From assembly GCA_022414725.1 (NCBI GenBank), contig CM039465.1:16807597-16871596 (forward strand): a stretch of 64,000 nt of DNA, read 5' to 3'. This DNA is from Microglena sp. YARC (taxonomy: Eukaryota > Chlorophyta > Chlorophyceae > Chlamydomonadales > Chlamydomonadaceae). Within the stretch, counting starts at the first letter, position 1; each line of letters starts with the position of its first letter. The translations under genes and the position numbers were made by a program. This document shows, piece after piece, positions 1 to 12,300 of the stretch. The notes beneath the pieces were generated by a model that saw only the letters and a list, made by a program, of their open reading frames with translations, searched no databases and was not told where the DNA came from.

Positions 1-841
1 AGCCATCCAGGTCAGGCTGATGGCGGACTTGAGCTAGGAAGCTGCTAAGTAGCTGCTGGGCCGTGAATCACTAAATGTGATTGTGCTGTGGTATAGCAGC
101 AGATCAATCTCAATTTCTAAGGAGGAAGCTGCGGGTGGCTGCAGGTTTATGGCCGCATATCTATTTAACGTTGTTAGGAATGCTGCAGGGTAACTACAAG
201 GTGTCAGCAGCTTGGGGGCTGCGAGGTAGCTAGGGTCGCTGCAAGGGCACTAGGAGCGGGTAAGAAGATGCAAGGACGGTAGGGACTGCTGGGGCTGTTG
301 GGACCTGCTAGGTCATTGCAGATCCATGTAAGCATAGCTATGAATGCTGCAGGGGGGCTGCAGGGGAGCTGTAGGGGATGCTACTAAGTGCTGCAGGAAA
401 TACAACTGAAGATATCTGTACTAGTCCCCCATAATTTGGTAGTGAAGGCTTAGTGCTGAAATGCTAAATTAGAATCATGCAGGCATCATGTTGTTAGCAT
501 GAGAACATCGAAAGGGTAGAAAACTTGAACTGCACGTGGGTAAGTACATGTGGCAGTACGGGGCAGATCATGAATTAATCCCTAGAGTGTTCATTACTAA
601 TAGTTTAACAGATGCTGGGGATTATCAAATCGCTGCAGGTTAGCACAGAGCTGCCCGTATGTTGCAAAGCTGAGTTGGGGAAACTCTGCTAGGAAGCGGC
701 AGGCAGTGCATGTAACTATGCACTGTAGGTTGACTAGGCGCTGCATGGAATAATCAAGGAATTTGCAGGTCAACATTATTGCTGCTGGGTAGCTGCAGGG
801 AGTTGTGTTATCGCCTAGGCAACACTATGGGCTGCAGGAGT
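1..841. repeat. GCTGCAGG-rich spacer left of the inverted-repeat element
   Basis: I see no credible gene here. The stretch is crowded with short variants of GCTGCAGG and AGCTGCAGGG, scattered rather than in strict tandem. Similar TGCAG-rich sequence lies at the other side of the neighbouring inverted-repeat element (2700-3080), so this may be subterminal sequence of a larger mobile element. That link is inference. Confidence 0.4.
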
Positions 842-1437
842 AGCAGGTCAACTTAGGCTGTAGGAGCTGAAGGGAAGCTGCAGGTGTAGCCAGATCTGCA
901 AGGTAACATTTTGGGAGCTACATGGGCCTAGATGAGGACTGCTATTGGTGGCAAAGTTCACCATTCCCACTCCGCTGGATCCTTTTGGATCGCCGAGCCC
1001 CACAAGCACACCATCCCCACTTCCCCTGCCCCGCCCCCCGCCATCCCTATCCATCTATCACTCCGAACAAACGGCATAAAGATTCCATTTCCTCCCAAAC
1101 CAGTGCTTCGCAACTTTCCACAGCTTTCTCCAATCTCCTACCCTCCCTTCGCTTCCAATCACCCTCACAATTTCTCATCTCCCGTTGCATCGCAACCTCC
1201 GTCTTCCCAAAACTCCTACCCTTCCGCCCCCCCCCCCCCCCCCCCCCCCCCCTGTCTGTCATCGTCCCCAACGCCATCCTACTCCGTGGCCTCGCCTAAC
1301 GGATCCTATCCGGCTGAACGCCTGATGGGGGGCACCTCCAGATCGCCGATGGCCACGTCGCTGGATTTATTCCAACTGTCGCCTATCCCTCATTCTTCAT
1401 CCTGCCTCCTCCAAGGACTGCGTGAAGAATCCCTACT

Positions 1438-2460
1438 ATGGGAATGCTTGACAAGGATTGCTTCATGCAATTTACTAGACTTAGATCTGACTGGGACCTG
1501 TGGGAGCGCTACATCAACGACAAGCTGGACATGGCTACTGATAGGCTAGGTGACTATAATGAACTCATTGAGGGAACTTGTATCATTGCTGAACACTTAG
1601 CCCCCCACATCCTAGCCGAGGTAGACCACATGATCTTTTCTCATCCCCAACTGATCCTTCCATACCTTGAAAGAGTGTATGGGACCCTGTCAGGCCACCT
1701 ACATTGGTTTCAGGATTGCATGAGTGAGATCCCTAATTATTCAACTCCTAGCCACCTTGAACCGGGCCTTGTATTCTATTCTGCCAATTCTACTGCCTTC
1801 GCACTTTCCGTGTGCAAAGTCAAATACGTAGAAGAACGTGCTCGATTACATGTACTGAAATATGGACCTAGGAAAATGGAGTGGACCGACTACCACTGTG
1901 GTAAAGCAATCCTTGTAGCGACACTTCCTACCGTCTACATAAAAAGGCAGAGAGAACTCATTGCAAACGAATACGATGATGCATTTGATTATGCCCCTCC
2001 AGCACCTTTAAGCATCCTTGCTGCCACATCTGCTAGGGACGACAAATCTGTCCACAATGATAATGGGGACAGAGCTGACGACCACTTGCATGGGGGGAAA
2101 TTGCTATCACAGGCAGCCGACCTTGCACGTGCTCCCTCACCTACAGTTATCCCTGTACTTGCATGTGACACCATCCCTGCAACACCCTTGTGTTTCCTCG
2201 CTGCCATCCCCCATAGGAAAGACACACCTTCTCTCCAACTTGCAAATGCTGATGATGAGTGCTGCACTCATGACATGAACCACTTGCATGGTGGGGAATT
2301 GCCTGATCATTCTGTCCTCCCTCCTGATGTCTCTGATGACTTGCATGGGGGGGACCTTAACACCTATGTTAAGGAAAGGGTTCCCACATCATCATCCACA
2401 TCCTGCTCTAGTGATGAGGAACCAACATCCACTGAGCACAGCAACACCACCACCACCTAG
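1438..2460 (+). CDS. Hypothetical protein of 340 aa inside the inverted-repeat element
   Basis: I do not recognise the family. The frame opens with ATG at 1438 and runs 340 codons to TAG at 2458-2460. The first ~180 residues look globular, with mixed acidic, basic and aromatic residues. The C-terminal third is low complexity, rich in Ser, Thr, Asp and Pro, with three spaced copies of a (D/N)xLHGG motif near residues 217, 282 and 303. A second frame (932-1549) overlaps its 5' end in another phase and is proline- and serine-rich, so the true protein may begin upstream through an intron or an old frameshift. Its placement between inverted repeats suggests a transposon-encoded protein, but no catalytic motif is visible. 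Confidence 0.4.
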   Translation: MGMLDKDCFMQFTRLRSDWDLWERYINDKLDMATDRLGDYNELIEGTCIIAEHLAPHILAEVDHMIFSHPQLILPYLERVYGTLSGHLHWFQDCMSEIPNYSTPSHLEPGLVFYSANSTAFALSVCKVKYVEERARLHVLKYGPRKMEWTDYHCGKAILVATLPTVYIKRQRELIANEYDDAFDYAPPAPLSILAATSARDDKSVHNDNGDRADDHLHGGKLLSQAADLARAPSPTVIPVLACDTIPATPLCFLAAIPHRKDTPSLQLANADDECCTHDMNHLHGGELPDHSVLPPDVSDDLHGGDLNTYVKERVPTSSSTSCSSDEEPTSTEHSNTTTT

Positions 2461-2696
2461 CATACTGTCAGCCCCACTCCTGACATGATAACTATCATCA
2501 GATCACACCACCTTCCACTCACCTCTGCCCTCCAAGGCATTCCCACCTGCCCTTCCCACGCTACCACCACAGGACATGCAAGCAAACTTGTATCCTTGTG
2601 GGTATCGGATGAAGGACACACTTGTGAAGGGGAACATGGGGAGTATATAGCATGGAAAGGAAAGGCCCTGATGTATTTTACTGCACAGACTGAAGT

Positions 2697-3010
2697 GCTG
2701 TACGGTACTAGCGTACTGCCCATGTATTGATGTGATGTGATCCTCTTTGCATGCAGATCCTAAGCGATGAGCGATACCCTCGTGTGCTGACCTACATGCA
2801 CTAAACTGCAATGCTGTACAGCACTAACGTACTGCCCATGTGCTGATGTACTGCTGTACTGAACTGCTGTGCACTGAACTGCAATGCTTTACTGCAGATC
2901 CTTTGCATGCAGATACTAAGCGAGCGATACCCTCGTGTGCTGATCTACATGCACTAAACTGCAATGCTGTACAGCACTAACGTATTGCCCATGTGCTGAT
3001 ATACTGAACG
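2697..3010. repeat. Imperfect tandem duplication, unit ~152 bp
   Basis: The block containing GCATGCAGATCCTAAGCGA and GCAATGCTGTACAGCACTAA occurs at about 2749-2850 and again at about 2903-3003, with a partial third copy at 2697. It lies near the right end of the inverted-repeat element and resembles subterminal repeats of DNA transposons. Confidence 0.6.
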
Positions 3011-3185
3011 GCCCTGCACTGATGTGACGTGACCTAACCTTGCACTCAGATTCCGTAGTCACCTTGCAGTGATGCTAGCTAGCAGTCTTCATCTAGGCCC
3101 ATGTAGTTCCCAAAATGTGCCTAGTTACCTTGCAGATCTGGCTACACCTGGCAGCTTCCCTTCAGCTCCTACAGCCTAAGTTGAC

Positions 3186-3380
3186 CTGCTAGTCACCGAA
3201 ATCTATGAAGTGAGTCTAGGAAGACGCCCTCACTGAGATACCAAACAGAGCTGTATTGATCCCAGACGATCAAAGTGCTTGTCGCAAGCACTTTGATCGT
3301 ATGGGATCAATACAGCTCTGTTTGGTATCTCAGTGAGGGCGTCTTCCTAGACTCACGTCATAGATTTCGGTGACTAGCAG
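3186..3380. mobile_element. 195-bp near-perfect palindrome (foldback MITE)
   Basis: The left arm beginning CTGCTAGTCACCGAAATC at 3186 matches the reverse complement of the right arm ending GGTGACTAGCAG at 3380. The arms are about 96 bp, differ at only two or three positions, and leave a loop of about 3 nt near 3283. The element is non-coding and abuts the end of the preceding inverted-repeat element. Confidence 0.8.
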
Positions 3381-6070
3381 GTGCTCTTGCTTGCTCCAGT
3401 CGTAGGACGCAGGGGCAGATCCAAAGTAGGTCTTGGGGAAGCGGTAGGAGGAGCAGCGGTTAGTTGGATCCGCACGGGGGGTCTAGATGCTAGAAACTCG
3501 GGCCTTCAAACTAGTCAAAGGGTGACTAATTCCTGAGTGTCGGAACGCATCGGCTGTTCTTCGTTAGCGTCTATGGATGGTCCATAACCTTTTAATGTAA
3601 GTTCTTTACAAAGGCATATACTCGATAGCGAAGAAGATGCTATTAAGCGCAGCAGGCGCAATCATATAGAATAGGGATGTGTACTGCAAGGTACTGCAGT
3701 CACGTGCATGCCACAGCTAGCCTGTGGCATGGCGGCAGGCAACACGGGACCTGGAGGAAGCAGGTACTGGTGTGCGCAATGCCAACTCAAAGACTGATAC
3801 ATGAATCAGTCAATAACAGTAAATACTCTTACATACCGGTATGTATTGATGTTCACGAAAGTTATTGTTCTCATTCAAACCACACATCTATGGATTTTCA
3901 TTTTGTCAATTGGATTTTGTCAGCTCAGAAATTGGGGAAATCCGGGGTTGTCTGATCGAGACTCCTTCATGAATCCAGACTTCGACAAAGTATGGAAACT
4001 CATGATCAAATTTATCAGGACATGTAATAAAAACGAAAGACTAAATTAAATCTATCTGTAGCACGAACTTATGGACCCGATTCGTACAAGGATTGTTTGG
4101 GTCTTAGTTCATTAGTGCTTGGTTAAAAATCTTGCAAGTCCCTCCCCATCGGTGGTTGGGCAGGTCCCTTTAGCCTATTTGGCCCCTTACTCCCCTAGAT
4201 TGACTAAGACAAACAAACAAACAAACAAACAAACAAACAAACAACAAACTCCAACATTCCTCGAGAGGTCCCCTACCTTCTTCATCATGTCTCCATGTTG
4301 AGGAGGGCAGCCTTGAAGGCTGTCATCTCCTCTTTCATCCTTGACATTTCCTTCTCCCTTGTTGCATCATTATATACAAGGGAACTAACTCGACCCTCCA
4401 GGGAATAAGTCAATCGCGTTGGGCAGATGCGTACATTGAGGAGGGGAAGGATTCGTTGAGAGATTTTGCCTCTAGGGAAATTTGGCCCAAACGCAGCCCA
4501 AGGTTTTGCCATCGGCACTCGCGCGTCTTACCTGCGGAGGTGTACATCTCAACGAAGTATTGAACGTAATACGGTTTAAGGGAAGGCTGGAATGGGAAAG
4601 CGAGTTTTGAGAAAGAGGCGGGGCTTTGTCTCGGAGCTTATGTTAAAGACGGCATCGACTTCTATTTATAGAAATGAATGCTTCGAAATACTGAAGCACG
4701 CACATTCTTTCATCCGAAATATTGAAGTACTGTATGCACATTCTTTCAAAATCCCAGATCTGACCGATCGATCTGCCCTGATCACCCTGCCCTCGCCTGA
4801 CAGGGAAAGATGCTAGCAAGCCAGACCTCGCATATTACGCTGAACGTTATAATAACGACGCCCGCATCCTGAAAAATCTGGCGTTGTTTCGTCTGCTGAA
4901 AACGCTGCTACTGGATTGATACGTGTCGTCGCGTGTCGTCCAGATTTTGGGTTCCGACTCCCGACAGTCGTTTGCCCGTACAACCCAACTGTAGTATCCG
5001 CCTGGCAGCTGCGTGTTAGCTACCTCCTGCCGGCTTCGGCTACTGTCGTCTGTGACCGATCTATGAATCGGGGGGATGGTGACCGCAGAGCGTGAGAGCT
5101 CCATATGATTCTGAGGTGCTGCTTTCCTCTTCTAACTCGCACCTCCTTCCTTTGTGCTTCAGCTGCGCTTGCATCGAATCGATCGTCCGCCCAGCCCACC
5201 CACTTTCCTCATCGTAAGCCCACCTGTAGTACCTCTTCTGGTGACGATCTCATTGCGCCCATTTCCCCATGTTCCTGATTTCCTTCTCGATCCCCGACTC
5301 CTATTCTCTGCAGCATTCAAGCCTGCTGATCAATTAGGTTTTCGCAACCTCATCCAGTCAACTACTGTCCGACTAGCCATGGTGAGAGTGCTCATGCGAC
5401 TCTTGATCTCAGCCCCCGCTCTCTGAATCATGCGCATTGTTCCTGGCTTCATGCTATCGCTCGAAATCCAGTCTTCTACCCCATGCAACTTGTTTTCAAA
5501 TGGAAAGTAGCACCCAGAAGTACGTTGGGGAAAACGTTTTCTCCAGCGTTCAAACCCTCTGCCCTCAGATGACCACAGATGGAGCTCAACTGTTTGCAAC
5601 ATTGAAACCATCACCCCGCCACTCCCACCACTTCCACCACCAACATCACTCCCACCAGCAACACATCTCCCACCACCAACACTTCCACCACCACCACTCC
5701 CACCAGCAACACCACCATCACTTCCACCAACACCACCAACACTCCCATAGCCAACACCATCAACACCACCACCACTCCCATTACCAACAAATATCCAATA
5801 ACCAACACTACGTCCACCTCCACCACCAAAACCAACACCAACACCGCCCCCAGACACCACCACTGCACTCAGACTACCTCCGCGCTCAGACCACCACCGC
5901 CCTCAGACACCACCTCCCCCCCCCCCACCCCCACCCCACCACCACCACCAACGCCCTAAGACACCACCTCCACCACCACCACTACCACCAACACCACCAC
6001 CAACACCGCCCTCAAACACCACCACCACCAACAAAACCACCACCACCACCACCACCACCACTGCCCTCAG
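3381..6070. other. Intergenic / 5' region of the prolyl-tRNA synthetase gene
   Basis: I see no convincing gene. There is an (AAAC)n tract at about 4208-4245. A short minus-strand frame at 4285-4518 ends in a charged, coil-like segment but has no supporting context. From about 5570 to 6070 the sequence is (CCA)n-type repeat in which the acceptor-like string CCCTCAGAC recurs several times. A diverged copy of the start of exon 1 lies at about 5566-5595. The promoter and transcription start of the synthetase should lie here but cannot be pinned down. Confidence 0.5.
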
Positions 6071-6200
6071 ACAACTACAGACGAGGCCCAACTAGCCAAA
6101 GCTACTGCTGCCATGAAGGTCAACGAAGCTGTTGAGAAACCTCAAAGAGCTCCCAAAGCTCCAAAAGAGAAGAAGGAAAAGAAGGAAAACCCCCCTCAAG
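6071..6200 (+). CDS. PRORS: Prolyl-tRNA synthetase exon 1 (lysine-rich N-terminus)
   Basis: This exon encodes the basic linker ending [12 protein letters not shown] before the catalytic domain. The donor GTATGA follows at 6201 and the exon ends in phase 1, which joins exon 2 exactly. The left edge is set at the acceptor-like CCCTCAG at 6064-6070. An ATG at 6113 is a possible start. A diverged copy of the left edge at about 5566 reads in the same sense, which favours an exon beginning upstream of 6113. Confidence 0.6.
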
Positions 6201-6266
6201 GTATGATTTTCCCATTGATGATGATGGTGATGATGGTGGTATTGATGATGATGATGATGGTGGTAT

Positions 6267-6313
<47 letters not shown>

Positions 6314-6316
6314 GTA

Positions 6317-6364
<48 letters not shown>

Positions 6365-9300
6365 ATAGTGATGATGATGATGATGATGATGATGGTGATG
6401 GTGGTGATGATGATGGTGGGGATGGTGATGATGGTCATGGTGATGATGGTGATAATTATGATGGTGGTAATTATGATGGTGATGATGATAATGGTGATGA
6501 AGGATATGCTGTTGTTGATGATGATCGTGATAGTGGTGATGATGGTGGTGATGGCGAGGATGATGGTGGTGATGGTGAGGATGATGGTGGTGGTGATAAT
6601 GACAGTGATGGTGGTGGTGATGGTGGTGATAGTGAAGATAATGGTGGTGATGATGGTGATGGCTTTCGGAACGACAGGTGGCAACAGAATGGAGCGGACC
6701 AAATGGGGGTGTTGGCTATACCATCTATACCTATACCTATCCTATATCTATACCTATACCTATACCTATACCTATACCTATACCTATACCTATACCATAT
6801 GGGAGTGTTGCCTATCGGAACGACAGGTTGCAACGGAATGGAGCGGACCAAAGCTGAAAGAGTTACGAAACAGTTGGCAAGTTACAAAACAGTTGGCTGC
6901 CGTGTTAGGCTTTGTTTGGGGGACGGTCGGTCGGTCGAACAGACAACGGGGTGACCCTGGGAGCTCCTGCCCCCTAGAAGGGGGGCTCCGCCAAAAAACA
7001 AGCATTTCAACACTGAAATAACCTTTCACAGCCAAACTAACTTAAAAATGCCACAATAAAATAAAATACCAAGTCCGAAATAACCTAAAATTGCCAAGCA
7101 AACTTCAAACTGACCTCAATACGAATGTGGAAACCAACTTGTATATGCAGGTGAGGGTGGTGGCAAGTCTACTAACTAAGTGCAAAATGCCAAACGAACC
7201 TCAACACTGACCCTCAAACTAACTTCAACAGACCAAATAACCTGTAACACTAACACCAAAACTGGCTTTAAAACGCCCAAACTAATGTCAAAATGCAGGT
7301 GAGGGTGGTGGCTAGAAGAATGAGACTAAGCTAGGCAGGTCCACCCCCAAGTCCACTAACTAACTGAAAAATGCTTAACTAACTTCAACACTGGCCTTCT
7401 AACTAACTTCAATATATAAAATAACCTCTAACACTTACACCAAAATTGGCTTTAAAATGCCAAACAAACGTCAAAATGCAGGTGAGGGTGGTGGCAACAA
7501 GAATGAGACTATGCTGGGCAGATCCAACCCCAAGTCCACTAATGAACTGAAAAATGCCGAACTTACCTCAACACTGACCTTCAAACCAACCTCAAAATGC
7601 AAACTGACCTCAACAATAATATCAAAACGGTCTCTGAAGCGCCACACATGTGGCTTGAAAATGGGCTTTAAAACGCCAAACATGGGCTTCTAAACGCCAA
7701 ACAAATGTCAAAATGCCTAACATGTGGTATAAAATGCCTAACACATGGCCGGCAAAACAGGCTTTAGAACGCTGAACGTGTGGCAAGCAAAAAGGGCTTT
7801 AAAACGCCAAACATGTGCTTTAAAACGCCAAACATATGGCCAACAAAACAGGCTTTAAAACGCTTAACATGTGGCCAACAAAACGTGCTTTAAAACGCCA
7901 AACATGTGCTTTAAAACGCCAAATATGTGTCTAAATGCAGGTGAGGGTGGCAGCAAGTAGAATGAGACCAAGCTGGGCATGTCCAACCCGAAGTCCACTG
8001 AATGAAAAATGCAACACAAACCTCAACACTGACCTTCAAACCAACCTTCAAAATGCAAACTGACCTCAACAATAACATCAAAACGGTCTTTAAAACGCCT
8101 CACATGTGGCTTGAAAAATGGGCTTTAAAGCGCCAAACATGTGCTTTAAAACGCCAAACAAATGTCGAAATGCCAAACATGTGCTTTAAAATGCCAAACA
8201 TGTGGCCGGCAAAGCATGTGCTTTAAACGCCAAACTTGTGGCCGACAAAGCGGGCTTTAAAACGCCAAACAGGTGCTTTAAAACGCCAAACATGTGTCAA
8301 AATGCAGGTGACGGTAGTGGCAAGAAGAAAGAGACCAAGCTGGGCATGTCCAACTCCAAGTCCACTAACTTCTCCGAGTGGTACTCAGAAGTGGTGGTGT
8401 CTGCAGAGCTCATCTCCTACTACGATGTATCAGGCTGCTATATCTTGAGACCTTGGGCTTTCGCCATGTGGGAGGTTCTTCAGGTATAGCTTGATACTCA
8501 GTAATGGTGGCTCAAAGAGGGTGTAGCATGTATTTTTAAATATACATTCTCATACTCATATAAATATATAGTAGTCTAGTAGTAAAGTAGTATATATAAA
8601 TACTCATACTACATACGCATACTCATGGTGGTCATGGTGGGCCAAAGAGGGTTTAACATGCAAAGACAAACATGAGCACGATCCTACTCATACTGCATAC
8701 TCAAAATGGTTGTGGTCATGGTGGCTCAAATATGGTTTGACATGTATATGTAAATACACATACACATACTCATACTACATACGTGGCTCAAAGATAGTTA
8801 ACATGTATTTATAAGTATGAGCGCGTAGCTGACATCGGTAGTCTGGACCAAGCTGGGCTTTTGCCATGTGGGAGGTTCTTCAGGTACAGCTTTATGCTCA
8901 GTCATGGTTGTTCAAAGAGGGTTTAGCATGTACAGACAGTGATGATAACGCCTGGTGATGCGTGGCATCAAGGGAGCCCAGTCTTACGGCGGTAGGGAAT
9001 GGGCTGCTACTTTACCTGGGCATAGCTACCATGGCGGTTGACAGCGACCGCGAACACTAGTGCGCACCTGTAGGGATTCAAACCCGGCAACGTCTTTGTT
9101 CAAGGACTTCTACCATTGAGCCATTAGTCGAAACGGAGATCAACATGTACATATAATTACGAGCGTGTAAGCTGACACGTGCAGTTCGGATCAAGCTGGG
9201 CTTTTACCACGTGGGAGGTTCTCCCTGTCCGGCTTCATACTCAGCCATGGTGACCCATCCCAGCTCCACACGAGTGTACAAAACCATACCTAGGAAGCAC

Positions 9301-12300
9301 CTCCGAGGCGCGTCAACAGCCTGTAGCAAATACCGGGGCTTTCAATCCCGAGCCTTGTGGTGGCTCAAAGAGGCAGGGCTTTCTTTACTGCTATATATAG
9401 CGATCGCTCGTTTTGACCCCATTTTGGCGGAAATATTGCTATGAAAAAAAGGGGGGAAAGTTTTTGTGTTTGCCCTAAATGGCCCTTGAAAGCTTCGAAA
9501 AGCTATAAAAAGCCCTGAAATGCTGTCCCTGGAGGAGGCTTCCAAAAAGCTAGAAAAAACCACTTTCAGAATTGAAAAAAAGCTGAGGCTTTCGATCCCG
9601 AGCCTCATGGTGGCATCAAAGAGGGTTATATAAACATGTATATGAACACATAAACGTGTACATATATGAACATGTATATATAAGCATGTATGTAAACACG
9701 TAAATAAACGTGTACATATATGAACATGTATATATAAGCATGTATATAAATACGTAAATAAACGTGTACACATATAAACATGTATGTATAAGCATGAGCG
9801 CGTATCTGACACGTGCACTCTGGACCAAGCTCTGCCTAGCATCACCATAGCACCTCATGGGTGAGGTTTATGTGGGCTTGCATTTGTACTCATACTGGTT
9901 TTAACATAGACCTTATGGATTTCACATTTGTTCCAATTCTGGTCAACACAGACCTTAACTAAATACGATTTGTACCAATTATGGTTTCGACACAGACCAT
10001 ACGTACATACTGATTCATTCCAATGGTAGTATCAGCACAGACCTTAATTAAATAAGATTTGTACCAATTATGGTTTGGACACAGACCATACGTACATACT
10101 GATTCATCCCAATGGTGGATTCAACAAAGACCTTCAGAATATTACACTTATACCAATTGTGGTTTCGACACAGACCATACGTACAAACTTCTTCATTCCA
10201 ATGGTAGTATCAACACAGACCTGACTTAAAGCACATTTATACCAATTATGGTTTCAACACAGACCTTAAGTATATAACAGTTGCATCAATTATGGTTTTA
10301 ACACAGACCATACATACATATGTATTAGTTATTCAGTTATTCACTCCACTGGTGGTATCAACCTTTTTTGTGTGCGACGGGTCGCCATTACGTCGCTGCA
10401 TGGTGACGCATGGGTCCGGCTAAACTAGTCAGAAATGCCCCCCTCCCCCCCCCCTCCCGGGCTCTGCGGGGTTCAGGTGGCAGCGCGTCTCACTAGGGGG
10501 CGCACCAAGTCGCTCAATTTGCGACGCGACGCTAAAAAAAAACAGTGGTATCAACATAGAGGTAGACCATGAGATCATAAAAGCCGAACTGAAAGAATGT
10601 TTTGAAATCTGAACTTGGATCTGTGGATCTGATCTTCGCCTGGAGAGTTTCTTTGACAAGGAGATACAGATCTAGACTTCATAAGAAGTTAGTATAGACA
10701 AAGGCATTTATAAGTGTACATAAGCATTAAGTGTCTTTGAGTACATAAGACTGCATTAAGTGTCTTAGTGTCTCTTATAATTTACTCTTATAATTTGTGT
10801 CTAGACTGAATTTAGTGTCTAGTTCAGAGAAACAGATGTCGAGTACATAGACATGTTTGCCAATTATAGTTTTAATTAAGACCTTTGGTGCACAAAAACA
10901 AATTGAAAGTTAAAAAAAGTATGAACTTTGTCTGTACATGCGAACCCTGCAGAGCTTCTTTGACAAGGAGATAAAGGAAATGGGTGTACAGAACTCCTAA
11001 TTCTCCCTCTTCATCACCGATGATGCTCTGAACACGGGTTTTAACATAGGCCTTGAGCACAAAAAATCACTTGTGTTTTTTGAAATCTGACCTAATGAAT
11101 CTGAACTTTGTGCGTACATGCAAATCCTGCAGAGCTTCTTTGTCAAGGAGAAAAAGAAGAGGGGTGTACAGAACTCCTATTTCCCCCTCTTCATCACCAA
11201 GGATGCTATGAACACGGGTTTCCACATAGGCCTCGAGTACATAAAAAGCACTTTTATTTTTTGAAATCCGACCTAATGAATCTGAACTTTGTGCGTACAT
11301 GCAAATCCTGCAGAGCTTCTTCGACAAGGAGATAAAGAAGATGGGTGTACAGAACTCCTATTTCCCCCTCTTCATCACCGAGGATGCTCTGAACACAGAA
11401 AAGGACCATGTAGAGGGCTTTGCCGCGGAGGTGGCCTGGGTCACTCGTTGTGGAAACTCTGAATTGGAGAAGCCTGTAGCCATCCGCCCAACATCCGAGA
11501 CGGTGAGAAATGATGCTGATATAAGTATTAGTGGTGACAATTGTCTGGATGGAAATGGTGGTGGTGATTACTCCTTAGGTGGCCTGGATCACTTGTCATG
11601 GAAACTCTGAATTGGAGAAGCCTGTAGCCATCCGTCCAACATCGAAGACGGTGCGAAAGCTGTTGGGATGTGCTGATGCTGATAGTAGTATTAGTGGCGA
11701 TGATTGTAAGGATGGGGCAGGTGGTGGTGATTTCTTCAGATGTGGCCTAGGACACAAAGTGTGGAAAATCTGAAGTGGAGAAGCCTGTAGCCATCCCCCA
11801 AACATCCGAGACGCTGCGAAAGCTGTTGGAATGAGCTGATGCTGATAGTTGTATTAGTGGTGATGATTGTAAGGGTGGGGAAGGTGGTGGTGATTATTCC
11901 GGAGGTGGCCTGGGACACCAAGTGGGGTAACTCTGAATTGGAGAAGCCTGTAGCTATCTGCCCCACATCCTAGGCCTTGCTAATGCTGTTGGAATCTGGT
12001 GGTGGTGGTATTGGTGGTGCTGAGTATAATGGTGGTGATTGCCCCAAAGTTGGCCTGGTTCACTCGTTGTGGAAACTCTGAATTGGAGAAGCCTGTAGCC
12101 ATCCGCCCAACATCCGAGGCCTTGCGAATGCTGTTGGAATCTGGTGGTGGTGGTGAGTATGATGGTGGTGATTGCCCCAGCGGTGGCCTGGGTCACTTGT
12201 TCTGGTAACCGCAGGATGGAGAAGCCTGTAGCCATCCGCTCAACATCTGAGACGGTGCAAAGGCTGTTGGAATGTGGTGGTGGTGATGATGGTGACAGTG

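Larger units (their letters stand above)
842..3192. mobile_element. Element bounded by ~100-bp inverted repeats
   Basis: Bases 842-943 recur in reverse complement at 3079-3192 with few mismatches and one short insertion (beginning AGCAGGTCAACTTAGG on the left, ending CCTAAGTTGACCTGCT on the right). Inside is a long frame at 1438-2460 and TGCAG-rich repeats near the right end. No DDE transposase motif or reverse transcriptase was recognised, and I could not define a target-site duplication, partly because a palindrome abuts the right end. It could be a non-autonomous DNA transposon or a captured gene flanked by inverted repeats. Confidence 0.55.

Noticed and set aside
4285..4518. Minus-strand 77-codon frame with a charged, coil-like C-terminal end
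   Set aside because: It looks partly coding but has no neighbours, no family match and no splice context, so I did not list it as a gene.
5437..6135. Histidine-rich 232-codon frame
   Set aside because: It follows a (CCA)n repeat in a different frame from the true exon at 6071-6200 and has no family resemblance.
6113..7021. 302-codon methionine- and valine-rich frame
   Set aside because: It reads through the donor of exon 1 into a (GAT)n microsatellite; the coding part ends at 6200.
8938..9145. A tRNA gene
   Set aside because: A- and B-box-like sequences are present, but the acceptor stem does not close and the unit extends into a common body shared by four copies, so it is a SINE.
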